Assembly: GCA_020833225.1 (NCBI GenBank)
Contig: JAJHQS010000007.1
Coordinates: forward strand, 1-46,444
Length of the DNA: 46,444 nt
Direction: 5' to 3'
Source of the DNA: Desulfurococcaceae archaeon
GTDB taxonomy: Archaea; Thermoproteota; Thermoprotei_A; Sulfolobales; Desulfurococcaceae
The notes beneath the pieces were generated by a model that saw only the letters and a program-made list of their open reading frames with translations, was not told the origin of the DNA and did no database searches. A program made the translations under genes and the position numbers. This document shows positions 26,374-34,802 of this stretch, one piece after another (the stretch's first letter is position 1; the number at the start of each line of letters is the position of its first letter).

Positions 26374-26389
26374 TAAAAAGAGAAAAAAG
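26374..26389 (-). terminator. Pyrimidine-rich tract after the nucleoside-importer operon
   Basis: Just past the binding-protein stop the minus strand reads CTCTTTTTTCTCTTTTT. Runs of T on the coding strand are the usual archaeal termination signal. No hairpin is needed or seen. Confidence 0.45.
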
Positions 26390-26401
26390 AGGATGGTGTA
26401 T

Positions 26402-27814
26402 TTAACCTAGTAGTCCTCTCCAATATGCTACTTCATCACCGGTTGTAGGGCAGGGGACTTCTACTTTACCCTCTCTTATTAGCTTTTCTAATTCACTAAC
26501 AGCATCCCATATCCATGATGGTATAGATTCTCTCATTTCTTTAACTTTTTCCTTAATATCTTCTGGTGGCATTGGGAGTACTTTCTTTCCTAGTAATTTC
26601 TCAGCTTCAATACCCATTTGTATAAATTCATCTAAGTCTGCTAGTGTACTAACAGATATACCCTCCATGAGTTCTCCAGCAATAATTGTACCTATGCCTA
26701 GTGTTAATGTTCCATTATATTGTTTAACAATGTCTTTAAATAACCCTTTCACAACTAGTCTAGCAGCATAATAGACTCCTTTATCAACTCTCTTCATCAT
26801 ACTAGCTACTACAAAGCCTGGATTAATCCAGTCTTGATTAGCGTCAACGCCAATCCAGAATGGTGGGCCCATTGTGAGACCTTGTGCTTTAGCTATTTCT
26901 TCCACAGCCTGGTTAATTCCTAGCCCTAGAGGACCTGCAATATTATATACAGCTACAGCTCCTTTAGCATACATTTCTTTAGCCGCTAAATAACCCTTAG
27001 TTATATCACTAAATGTACCAGTATATGTCCAGAGAACTCTCTCTTTTACAGGTGTATTTAAGATATTATTAGGTACTTTTAACTTAGCCTCATAGAGGTC
27101 AGGTTTATTCTCTTTAAGCCATGTTAATGACCAATTACAACCCCACTTATAGCCTATTTCAAATTTCCACAATACCGGGATCTCTATACCAAGTACAGCA
27201 CCTATGTGTGGATAATCATAGTAAGCTGCTAGTAGACAGCCAAGAGCACCTACAAGTGCACTTCCCTTATGTTCCTCGAATTTAATGTCGAGGAGATTTG
27301 GTAATGGATATTTATCTGGATACTTATCCATAATAATACTCTGAGAGAAAGTGTCTATACCGGCAAAATATTTATCTGGGAATTCTAAAGCTACTGTTGC
27401 TAAGGCATCACTTAGTAGAAATCCAACACCAACAATTAATATGGTATCAGGGTCTTTAGCCGCAGACCTCAAGTTAGGGATGTAGTCTTCTTCTCTATAA
27501 CTAATAAATTCTAAGACTTCAAGCCCAAGGTCTCTGGCAGCCTCATCAGCTCCTTTAAACGCCATATCATTAAAGCTTAGATCTCCTCTACCACCGATAT
27601 CTGATACTACAGCTATTTTGAGTTTTCTTGTCGGTGGAGTAGTTGTGGGAGTAGGAGTTGGTGAAGTAGGTGTAGGAGTAGGTGTGGTCTCTGTGGGTGT
27701 GGGGCTTGTTGGTGTAGGTGGAGGTCTTATTAGTGTGGCGGCTACAGCGGCTATGGCAATGATCACTATGATAGCTATAATAATAGCTAGGGTTTTACGT
27801 GTAAGAGGTGACAT
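26402..27814 (-). CDS. BMP-family substrate-binding protein of a nucleoside ABC importer
   Basis: A 470-residue membrane-anchored binding protein. It starts with a signal-anchor helix (IIIAIIVIIAIAAVAATLI), then a Thr/Pro linker of about 40 residues, then a Bmp/PnrA-type fold: KIAVVSDIGGRGDLSFNDMA, FKGADEAARDLGL, TILIVGVGFLLSDA, FPDKYFAGIDT, the EEHKGSALVGALGCLLA motif and VAVYNIAGPLGLGINQA. These proteins bind purine nucleosides or related compounds. ATG 27814 is preceded by GAGGGTGTACTCT; TTG 27829 is in frame upstream. Last gene of the permease operon and followed by a T-rich terminator-like tract. Longer than bacterial BmpA mainly because of the linker and C-terminal helices. Confidence 0.92.
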   Translation of the reverse strand: MSPLTRKTLAIIIAIIVIIAIAAVAATLIRPPPTPTSPTPTETTPTPTPTSPTPTPTTTPPTRKLKIAVVSDIGGRGDLSFNDMAFKGADEAARDLGLEVLEFISYREEDYIPNLRSAAKDPDTILIVGVGFLLSDALATVALEFPDKYFAGIDTFSQSIIMDKYPDKYPLPNLLDIKFEEHKGSALVGALGCLLAAYYDYPHIGAVLGIEIPVLWKFEIGYKWGCNWSLTWLKENKPDLYEAKLKVPNNILNTPVKERVLWTYTGTFSDITKGYLAAKEMYAKGAVAVYNIAGPLGLGINQAVEEIAKAQGLTMGPPFWIGVDANQDWINPGFVVASMMKRVDKGVYYAARLVVKGLFKDIVKQYNGTLTLGIGTIIAGELMEGISVSTLADLDEFIQMGIEAEKLLGKKVLPMPPEDIKEKVKEMRESIPSWIWDAVSELEKLIREGKVEVPCPTTGDEVAYWRGLLG

Positions 27815-27872
27815 AGAGTACACCCTCAATAGTTGTATAGAGATGAGGGTTTAAAAAATTATTTAAATGATT

Positions 27873-28856
27873 TCACTCTTTTATATATGGTAATCCTAGT
27901 GCTCGCGGAAATCTCTTACCCCTCATAAATAATGAAACAACTACTAGTACTGTTATATATGGTAATAAGTAGACGAAGTGATATGGTACTATCTCTTTAA
28001 CACCTGGCGTTATAGCCACTGAATACGCTAAAGCCTCTGCAAAGCCAAATAAGAATGCAAATCCTAGTGCAGGTAGTGGTTCTAATCCACTAGCAACTAC
28101 ACAGCCTAATGCTAGAAATCCTCTACCAGCAGATATTTCTTTAACTACACCACCAAACCATGTAAGTGACATAAAAGCTCCGCCTAAACCAGCCAGAGCA
28201 CTTCCAAGCGTAGACAGAATTATCCTTATTTTAAACACGCCAATGCCAGCTACATCAGCTGCTTCAGGCATCTCGCCACATGCTTTTATTCTTAATCCTA
28301 GAGGTGTTTTATGTAAAATATAGTAGAAGATGAGTGCTAAGAGTACAGTTAGTATTGTTACTTCACTAATATCAAAATACACGCCATTAAGAACTATTGT
28401 CCTCGGCTTTGCGAGGACTTCTTTAGGTGGAATTCTAATACCCGGGAACTTCCACATAGCCATTATGAAGTAGGGGGTGAATCCATATGCGAAGATATTT
28501 ACTCCTATGCCGGCGATGATTTGTATAGCTTTACCATAAGTACTCATAACTCCAAGTATTAATCCAATTAAGCCTCCTACTAGTAATCCTACTAGTAATC
28601 CAATATATCCAATACCACTAGCTTCTGCACCCCAAACTCCAATAGCAGCAGTCATGAGCATTATGCCGTCAAGCCCAATATTAACTAATCCAGCTTTCTC
28701 ATTTACAACTTCTCCGAGAGCTGCAAGTGCTAGTGGTGTCATTGATAATAGTGCTGAATGTGTTAGTTTTACAGGGTCTATACCTATAAATCTAAGTAGC
28801 ATTACTACTATGATGTAGCATAATATAAGTAATATGTATTTGTAAAGGAGCTTCAT
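27873..28856 (-). CDS. Nucleoside ABC importer permease (NupQ/YufQ type)
   Basis: A 327-residue integral membrane subunit of the branched-chain/ribose (BPD_transp_2) permease class. Diagnostic segments: ALAALGEVVNEKAGLVNIGLDGIM, GKAIQIIAGIGVNIFAYG, LGLRIKACGEMPEAADVAGI and the Gly-rich GSALAGLGGAFMSL. In the family this is the second of two permeases of the BMP nucleoside importer. Its ATG overlaps the stop of the upstream permease by four bases (ATGA), and the binding-protein gene follows after about 58 bases. Confidence 0.93.
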   Translation of the reverse strand: MKLLYKYILLILCYIIVVMLLRFIGIDPVKLTHSALLSMTPLALAALGEVVNEKAGLVNIGLDGIMLMTAAIGVWGAEASGIGYIGLLVGLLVGGLIGLILGVMSTYGKAIQIIAGIGVNIFAYGFTPYFIMAMWKFPGIRIPPKEVLAKPRTIVLNGVYFDISEVTILTVLLALIFYYILHKTPLGLRIKACGEMPEAADVAGIGVFKIRIILSTLGSALAGLGGAFMSLTWFGGVVKEISAGRGFLALGCVVASGLEPLPALGFAFLFGFAEALAYSVAITPGVKEIVPYHFVYLLPYITVLVVVSLFMRGKRFPRALGLPYIKE

Positions 28857-29920
28857 GTTAATCTACCTCTTAAATGCTTAGAGATATACCTGTAGAGCTC
28901 TGGTAATGCTATAACTAGTATTATTAATCCTATAATAGCTCTACTAAGCTCTGATGACATTTTAACGTAGGGTTCTAGGAGTCTACTACCATTTCTTAAG
29001 CCACCAATAAGTATACTACTAAAGATTATTGCTAATGGTTGATTTGAACCTATTAATGCAACACCAATACCATCAAAACCAATATTTACAACATCTCCTA
29101 GTGTGCCATGTATAGCCCACTTAGGTGGTCTACCAGTGACTATTAAGCCGCCTGCAAGCCCGGCTAATGCACCAGAGATAATAAATGCTAAAAGCATTGT
29201 TTTCTTCACATTTATGCCGGCATATCTTGCAGCATCAGGATTTATACCGCAAGTTCTTATTTCAAATCCAAGTTTAGTATGCCATAGGAGGAAATATGTT
29301 AATGAAACTATTATGACTGCGAGGTAAATAGATGTTGTAAGTATACTGTAGATCACGCTAAACCTAGCTTCTTCAACAACTGTGAGTGATTTCTCAGGTC
29401 TATTGGGATCTACTAGTGGTCCTGTAGACACGAGATACATTGATATATAAAATGACATCCAATTAAACATTATAGTTGATATTACTTCGTGAACGCCAAA
29501 ATATACTTTAAGTATTGCTGGGCCCAGAGCCCATAGTGCTCCAAGGAGCATTGAGAAGAGTAATGCTAGTGGTAGTGCTATTGGTTTAAGAGCATTCACC
29601 TTAGTTACTAATAGAGCACCAGCGAAAATAGCTCCTATAGCCCCCATATAGGTTTGCCCTTCAACACCTATATTAAAGAGCCCGGCTAGAGATGCTACTG
29701 CAAAAGCTGTACCTGTCAACATGAGTGGTGTTGCAAATGCAAGTGCATCTAATATAGCATTATAGTAGATAAAGCCACCGTAGAATAGCCAGTAGTATGT
29801 GTCAATTACACTGTAGCCGTGTATTACTATTATTACTGCTGAGAGGATTAATCCTACTAGTAGTGCAAAAACAGTTTCAGCAACTCTACTTAGAGTCTTT
29901 TTTAATATTAAAATAGCCAT
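28853..29920 (-). CDS. Nucleoside ABC importer permease (NupP/YufP type)
   Basis: A 355-residue membrane protein of the same class as its neighbour. Diagnostic segments: FATPLMLTGTAFAVASLAGLFNIGVEGQ, VHEVISTIMFNWMSFYI, LGFEIRTCGINPDAARYAGI, GALAGLAGGLIVTG and GFDGIGVALIG, typical of the first permease of BMP-type systems. ATG 29920 (MAILILKK) is chosen because GGGAGAT lies seven bases before it; ATG 29932 is also in frame. First gene of the minus-strand operon, divergent from the ATPase. Confidence 0.93.
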   Translation of the reverse strand: MAILILKKTLSRVAETVFALLVGLILSAVIIVIHGYSVIDTYYWLFYGGFIYYNAILDALAFATPLMLTGTAFAVASLAGLFNIGVEGQTYMGAIGAIFAGALLVTKVNALKPIALPLALLFSMLLGALWALGPAILKVYFGVHEVISTIMFNWMSFYISMYLVSTGPLVDPNRPEKSLTVVEEARFSVIYSILTTSIYLAVIIVSLTYFLLWHTKLGFEIRTCGINPDAARYAGINVKKTMLLAFIISGALAGLAGGLIVTGRPPKWAIHGTLGDVVNIGFDGIGVALIGSNQPLAIIFSSILIGGLRNGSRLLEPYVKMSSELSRAIIGLIILVIALPELYRYISKHLRGRLT

Positions 29921-29982
29921 GTAATCTCCCATAGCTGAGTGTACTTTGTCCTAGGTAATGAGTATTATAATAAAAATATTTT

Positions 29983-29996
29983 AAATACATGTATTT
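29983..29996. promoter_or_regulatory. Perfect 14-base palindrome in the divergent importer promoter
   Basis: AAATACATGTATTT is self-complementary over its full length. It lies in the 100-base gap between the two halves of the nucleoside importer, overlapping the TATA-like TATTTTAAATAC used in at least one direction. A dimeric regulator bound here could control both transcripts together. Confidence 0.4.
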
Positions 29997-30043
29997 TCTG
30001 TTTCTTATAGAGGTGTTGTATTATTAGACGCGAAGTTGTAAAA

Positions 30044-31597
30044 ATGATCAATATTCACAAAGTATACCCAGATGGAACAATTGCTCTTAGAGGAGTAGAT
30101 TTTACAATACATAGTGGTGAAGTAGTTGGATTACTAGGAGAGAATGGTGCTGGTAAAACCACCCTTATGAAAATACTCTCCGGCTTCATAAAGCCAACAC
30201 GTGGAAAAATATTAATTGATGGTGTTTCAGTCAAGTTTAATTCTCCCAGAGATGCGTTAAATCAAGGTATAGCAATGGTACACCAGATTTTCACATTAGT
30301 TCCAAATTTCACAGCACTAGAAAATATTATTTTAGGTTATGAATACGAATGGAGTGTTCAAAAACGCCGTGGAGGAGTATTAGGTTTAATAGAGCCTCTT
30401 AAACTAAGTGAAGTTAAGAAAAATATTGTAGAATTAATGGATAATCTCGGATTAAAAGTTCCTCTTGAAGTTCCAGTTGAAAAATTACCTTTAGGATTAA
30501 GACAGAGAATTGAAATACTAAAAGCTCTCTATAAGAGAGCTAGAATATTAATATTAGATGAGCCTACATCATTTCTTACACCACTAGAAGTTGAAGAGCT
30601 CTTTAAATTCATAAGGAGATTTAAGGAGCAGGGTAATAGTGTTGTCTTTATTACACACAAGATCAAGGAGGCTTTAAGTGTAGCTGATAGAATAGTTGTT
30701 TTGAGAAAAGGTATTGTAGCAGGAGAATTAGATGCAAATAGAGCTACACCCGAAGAACTTGCAGTTTTAATGGTTGGTAAAGAAATTAAATTAGATGTAG
30801 TATTTAGGAGAAAGAACCCTATAGAATACGTTAACCCAGTACTGAGAATTAGAGATCTCTGGGTTAAAAATGATCTCGGCGCTTACGCTGTAAAAGGAGT
30901 TTCTTTCGAAGTCTATCCTGGAGAGATCTTTGGCATAGCCGGTGTTGAAGGTAATGGTCAAGATGAGCTTATCGAGGCTATTACCGGCCTTAGAAAGCCG
31001 GAAAAAGGAGTTATAGAAGTTAACGGTGTAGCAATAAGTGGAATAAGCCCTTTGAGTTTTTATAAAGCGGGTGGATCACACATTCCAGGAGACCGTGAGA
31101 GATATGGTCTAGTTGTAGATTTCACTGTTACAGAAAATTCCCTTATTAGTAGACAATGGGAACCCCTATTTATTAAGAAAGGTAGAATTCTGTGGAGTAG
31201 TGTGAGAGAGTTTGCTAAGAAGATTATTAGTTCATTTAATGTTATTACGCCAGGACTTGAAGCCCCTGTAAGGAGTCTTAGTGGTGGTAATAGGCAAAGA
31301 TTACTTGTTGGAAGAGAGCTTAGTAAGGAGTCTAAATTAATAATAGCTGTACATCCAACTAAGGGGCTTGATATCGCCTCAACTATGTATATTAGAGAAT
31401 TATTAGCTAAGACGCGGGATGAAGGTAAAGCCATTCTCTTAGTATCAGCTGATCTAGAGGAGGTGTTACAGTTAAGCGATAGAATAGCAGTAATGTATGA
31501 GGGAGAATTTCTAGCTATTGGTAAAACCGAGGAGTTTACACTTAAAGATATAGGGCTATTAATGGGGGGAGTTAAGCCGGTAAAAACGAGTTCTTAA
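30044..31597 (+). CDS. Nucleoside ABC importer double ATPase (NupO/RbsA type)
   Basis: A 517-residue protein with two ABC domains that power the divergent BMP-type importer. Domain 1: Walker A GENGAGKTT, IAMVHQIFTLVPNFTALENI, signature-like LPLGLRQRIEI, Walker B ILILDEPTSF and H-loop FITHK. Domain 2: degenerate Walker A GVEGNGQDE, signature LSGGNRQRLLV, Walker B LIIAVHPTKGLDI, where the catalytic Glu is replaced, so only one site should hydrolyse ATP well, as known for this family. From the ATG the first strand begins abruptly; seven further in-frame codons reach an ATT at 30023 seven bases after GAGGTG, so the true start may be upstream. Convergent with the PfkB kinase. Confidence 0.93.
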   Translation: MINIHKVYPDGTIALRGVDFTIHSGEVVGLLGENGAGKTTLMKILSGFIKPTRGKILIDGVSVKFNSPRDALNQGIAMVHQIFTLVPNFTALENIILGYEYEWSVQKRRGGVLGLIEPLKLSEVKKNIVELMDNLGLKVPLEVPVEKLPLGLRQRIEILKALYKRARILILDEPTSFLTPLEVEELFKFIRRFKEQGNSVVFITHKIKEALSVADRIVVLRKGIVAGELDANRATPEELAVLMVGKEIKLDVVFRRKNPIEYVNPVLRIRDLWVKNDLGAYAVKGVSFEVYPGEIFGIAGVEGNGQDELIEAITGLRKPEKGVIEVNGVAISGISPLSFYKAGGSHIPGDRERYGLVVDFTVTENSLISRQWEPLFIKKGRILWSSVREFAKKIISSFNVITPGLEAPVRSLSGGNRQRLLVGRELSKESKLIIAVHPTKGLDIASTMYIRELLAKTRDEGKAILLVSADLEEVLQLSDRIAVMYEGEFLAIGKTEEFTLKDIGLLMGGVKPVKTSS

Positions 31598-31598
31598 A

Positions 31599-32567
31599 TT
31601 AAAAACTCTCACTATTACTCAGTATTCTTTCAAAATTTAATAACTCACCAAGATCTCTCGGTAAGTGTTGAGCACCATAACCAGTAGCCTTGTAAGCTGC
31701 TAGTAGTGAACCCAATTTTGCCGCATTACTTATACTATAACCTTTCAATATACCATAGAGAACTCCGGCGTTAAAAACATCACCACAACCAGTTGTATCT
31801 ACTACGTGAACTCTATATGCTGGTATAGTTATAGCAATATTTCTCCCTCGGATTAAACAACCCTTCTCACCTTGTTTTAAAAAGATAACGTGGGGTGTAA
31901 TTATCTCATATAATGCCTCTAAGCCATCATTAACATTCATAGATCCAGTGATCTCAAGTAGCTCTTCTTCATTTAGAAATAAATAATTTAATTTTCCTCT
32001 CAGCTCTGAGAGTATTTTATTGTGTTCTTGTTTAAACCCGCCAAGATCAATAGCTACGAGTACACCGTGTTTTGAAGCCTCTGAAGCAATATTTATAATG
32101 CTTTCACCACGATCTTCATTGTGAATAGTATAACCTGAAATAAATACTAATTGAACACACATTAATCTATCTAAGATAGAAGAGAATTCTCTAGCTCTAA
32201 TAGTGTTTTTCTCTGATGCTCCTTTATACGTGAAGAGTGTTCTATGACCACTGGGTTCAATAAAGCCAATTGTGACCCCAGTATAGGTTTCTTTAATTTT
32301 CTTAATGTAATCTACTCCTACATTTTCATTTACCAATGTACTTAGTAAATATTCTCCTATTGGATCTATGCCTATAGTTGAAATTACATATACGGGTATT
32401 TTAAGTCTAGATAGTGCTACAGCAATATTTCCTGCAGCACCTCCAGGAGATATAATCACGCGTTTAATTATGTGAGCCCTGCGATCTATACTCACATTTT
32501 CCTCTAAGTAGAAGAGGATATCTAAGAGGAGATCTCCATATACGATGACACAGCACTCTCTACTCAA
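31599..32567 (-). CDS. PfkB-family sugar/nucleoside kinase
   Basis: A 322-residue ribokinase-fold kinase. The glycine motif of the substrate site is SPGGAAGNIAVALSRL and the C-terminal ATP/anion-hole motif is DTTGCGDVFNAGVLYG with the catalytic Asp. Family members phosphorylate ribose, nucleosides or ketosugars. The TTG start overlaps the BtpA-family stop by four bases (TTGA), so the pair is one operon. Next to a nucleoside importer, a nucleoside or ribose kinase role is the most economical reading, but substrate is not determined by the sequence. Confidence 0.9.
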   Translation of the reverse strand: MSRECCVIVYGDLLLDILFYLEENVSIDRRAHIIKRVIISPGGAAGNIAVALSRLKIPVYVISTIGIDPIGEYLLSTLVNENVGVDYIKKIKETYTGVTIGFIEPSGHRTLFTYKGASEKNTIRAREFSSILDRLMCVQLVFISGYTIHNEDRGESIINIASEASKHGVLVAIDLGGFKQEHNKILSELRGKLNYLFLNEEELLEITGSMNVNDGLEALYEIITPHVIFLKQGEKGCLIRGRNIAITIPAYRVHVVDTTGCGDVFNAGVLYGILKGYSISNAAKLGSLLAAYKATGYGAQHLPRDLGELLNFERILSNSESF

Positions 32568-33448
32568 ATATTTCTCAACCTCTTAACTACAGACATTAAT
32601 TTACGTACTCTCTCAGGATCTACTGGGTTTTGAGTTATACCATTAACTTTGAAATATGTACCTACGATAGCCCCATCAGCGTATTTGAGAAGTTTTTCTG
32701 CATTTTCAGGTGTTAACCCACTTCCAATTAGGACGGGTGTATCACCCACGATCTCTTTTACTAACTTCACATCTTCAGGTGAAGGAGATTCACCAGTCAT
32801 TTTACCAGTAACTATAATAGCGTCTGCTAGGTAAAAATCACTCCACTTAGTGTGTGTTACAATATCTATACCGGGAAATACAACACTATGTTTTTTAACA
32901 ACATCAACAAAGAACTTTATGTCTTCAGCGTAGAGGTGTTTTCTCAGCCTAAAGAGGTCTGCTGTAACACCATGATCTAATTCACCAGTATCCCACACAG
33001 CCGCGCCAGTGTAGAGACATACTCTTATAAATCTAGCTCCAGCAGCTTTAGCTATGCCTAATGCTACTCTACCACCATTATGTATTACTGTTATACCTAC
33101 TGGTATACTAACGTTTTTAACAACTTCACGTGCAACTACAGCGTGTGCTGCTATCTCCTCAGGCGGTATTCTAAGTGCTCCACTATAATATGGTAAATCC
33201 CACATATTTTCAACTATTACACCATTAACCTCGTTTTCCTCATATATCTTAGCCTCTTTTACGGCACGCTCAATAATAGTATCTATAGGCCAACCCTCAT
33301 ATGCCGGTGCTCCTGGAAGTGGAAGCATATGTATCATTCCAATAATAGCCTTATCTACTCCGAAGAGATCTCTTATGGAGAAGAGCCTCTTAGAATAGAA
33401 TTTCTTAGCCCACTCTTCAATCATTAATTCTAAATCTCTACGTCTCAT
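32564..33448 (-). CDS. btpA: BtpA/SgcQ-family TIM-barrel protein
   Basis: A 294-residue TIM-barrel protein of the BtpA family: AIIGMIHMLPLPGAPAYEG near the N terminus, NGVIVENMWDLPYY, IPVGITVIHNGG, ARFIRVCLYTGAAVWDTG and the C-terminal phosphate-binding strand-loops TPVLIGSGLTPENAEKLL and ADGAIVGTYFK. The two Gly-rich C-terminal loops form a standard phosphate-binding site, so a phosphorylated sugar or nucleotide ligand is likely. BtpA was first linked to photosystem I in cyanobacteria, a role that cannot apply here. ATG 33448 has AGGTGTGCAAT before it; GTG 33457 is in frame but overlaps the ribosome site. Operon with the PfkB kinase, beside the nucleoside importer. Confidence 0.88.
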   Translation of the reverse strand: MRRRDLELMIEEWAKKFYSKRLFSIRDLFGVDKAIIGMIHMLPLPGAPAYEGWPIDTIIERAVKEAKIYEENEVNGVIVENMWDLPYYSGALRIPPEEIAAHAVVAREVVKNVSIPVGITVIHNGGRVALGIAKAAGARFIRVCLYTGAAVWDTGELDHGVTADLFRLRKHLYAEDIKFFVDVVKKHSVVFPGIDIVTHTKWSDFYLADAIIVTGKMTGESPSPEDVKLVKEIVGDTPVLIGSGLTPENAEKLLKYADGAIVGTYFKVNGITQNPVDPERVRKLMSVVKRLRNI

Positions 33449-33606
33449 ATTGCACACCTAATATAGTTGTCAATGTTTAATCTAATAATCTTGGCAATTG
33501 AATGTAGAGTTAACTATAAGTTCTTAAACTACGCTAATTCCCCCTCAAATCTAACATCTATAGATGATTAAAAATACTTCCCCATACATATGACTATTTC
33601 ATATAG

Positions 33607-33812
33607 ATGCCTAGAGACATTGAACAGGTGTTTTGGGTGGATAATAGCAAAGTAGCACTATGTATTGTCTAAAACAGGCACATATTCACTTGGATTTTCA
33701 CCATCTTTTTCAATACTTATTAGAATACATTATGAGAGGTATTTACAGAGAACTTGAAGAAGCTGTTAACAACTTATTCAATGTTGAGAGAATTGGTGAT
33801 AAATACATTTAG
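33607..33812 (+). pseudogene. Fragments of a possible decayed gene
   Basis: The 412-base gap between btpA and the FkbM gene contains two overlapping short frames. The first (ATG 33607) reads PRDIEQVFWVDNSKVALCIV and stops; shifted by two bases, a second (ATG 33660) continues to a stop at 33812 and ends RELEEAVNNLFNVERIGDKYI, helical and charged like a protein C terminus. The continuity after one frameshift suggests a broken gene. I do not recognise it. The rest of the gap (33449-33606 and 33813-33860) shows no feature beyond AT-rich promoter-like sequence. Confidence 0.25.
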
Positions 33813-33860
33813 ACACAACTATATTGTTTCTCTACGTTTTTAAAGTCTTTTGATAATTAT

Positions 33861-34658
33861 TCAATTAATTTTCTTAGCGTAGAATATTACTTGGTAGGGC
33901 ATTTCATTAGATGTGTAGATTATGAAAAATCCAAAGCCTAGGTTTACGAGTAATTTTTCGATTTCAACAGTATCTACGAGATCTCTGTGGACTTCTATTA
34001 CTAAGCTCTCAGCTCTTCTAAGCTCACTACTAGCTTCTCTCAATAATTCTAATTCTACACCCTCAACATCTAGTTTAATAATATCTATTCTTCCTATGTG
34101 TTTTAATAGTGTGCTTAACTTGATACACTTCACATTGATAATACTCTTAATAGATGTGAACTCTTCCACGTGATCTCTAATTATAGATGTAACGGCTGGA
34201 TTTTCACCAATATATAGTTTTACTTGGCCCCTCTCTGTGCAGAGGGCTCGTGGATAAATATATACTTTGCTATTGGCCCCCATCTCTATATTTCTCGTTA
34301 AAATTGGTAATATAAATGGGTTTGGTTCAAAAACATGTATTACGCCTCTCTCGCTGAGAAACTGTGAGATAGCTATAGTATAGTAGCCGAGAAAACCACC
34401 ACAATCAATAATAATACTATTAGATTTAGGTATAGCGTAATCTACTTGAAAATAATCACAATCTATAAACACGTGTTTAAGATTTAAAATAGCTGATTCT
34501 AAATGATCTAGTGGTAGTAGTATAGGTATTTTCTTACCATTAAATTTAACTCTTATTTTAACATAAGGGGTTTTTAAAAGACGTGGTATTATTGAAACAT
34601 ATCTAGTTACTAATAGTCTCAGAGATTGATTTATACATGGAAAAATCAGCGACGCCAT
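33861..34658 (-). CDS. FkbM-family SAM-dependent methyltransferase
   Basis: A 265-residue methyltransferase. The SAM site is IIIDCGGFLGYYTIAISQFL (motif I), VIHVFEPNPFILPILTRNIE (motif II with the acidic ribose ligand), and the FkbM core IDIIKLDVEGVELELLREA followed by SLVIEVH. FkbM members O-methylate sugars or polyketides, so glycan decoration is plausible in a genome with AglB and GT2 enzymes. The start is unusual: the ATG lies inside a box C/D sRNA encoded on the same strand (34646-34697), and I see no good in-frame start for the next 40 codons. The true N terminus could therefore be uncertain. Confidence 0.85.
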   Translation of the reverse strand: MASLIFPCINQSLRLLVTRYVSIIPRLLKTPYVKIRVKFNGKKIPILLPLDHLESAILNLKHVFIDCDYFQVDYAIPKSNSIIIDCGGFLGYYTIAISQFLSERGVIHVFEPNPFILPILTRNIEMGANSKVYIYPRALCTERGQVKLYIGENPAVTSIIRDHVEEFTSIKSIINVKCIKLSTLLKHIGRIDIIKLDVEGVELELLREASSELRRAESLVIEVHRDLVDTVEIEKLLVNLGFGFFIIYTSNEMPYQVIFYAKKIN

Positions 34659-34697
34659 CCTTCTTCACAGAGTCCTCCAGTTCACCCGGTTCATCAT
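34646..34697 (-). ncRNA. Box C/D guide sRNA overlapping the start of the FkbM gene
   Basis: On the minus strand: box C ATGATGA (34697-34691), a guide beginning ACCGGGTGAA, a D'-like CTGG, box C' GTGAAGA (34668-34662), a guide of exactly twelve bases AGGATGGCGTCG, then box D CTGA (34649-34646). Box order and the 12-base guide fit archaeal sRNAs that direct 2'-O-methylation. The segment is clearly richer in G and C than its surroundings. No strong terminal stem is visible. The D guide contains the ATG of the FkbM methyltransferase, so guide RNA and coding sequence share about 13 bases. Targets not identified. Confidence 0.62.
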
Positions 34698-34802
34698 GTC
34701 CACTTTTAGATTAATTAAAACTCCTTAATTAGCTATTAGTGTAGTGTTCTCATTTTCTTTAAGCATAATTAAGGATTAAATTTACATTAATTGTAGTTTT
34801 TA

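Noticed and set aside
27618-27854. Plus-strand frame of repeated Val/Gly (VGVGVGEVGVG-like)
   Set aside because: It is the antisense reading of the Thr/Pro linker of the BMP binding protein; low complexity, no ribosome site.
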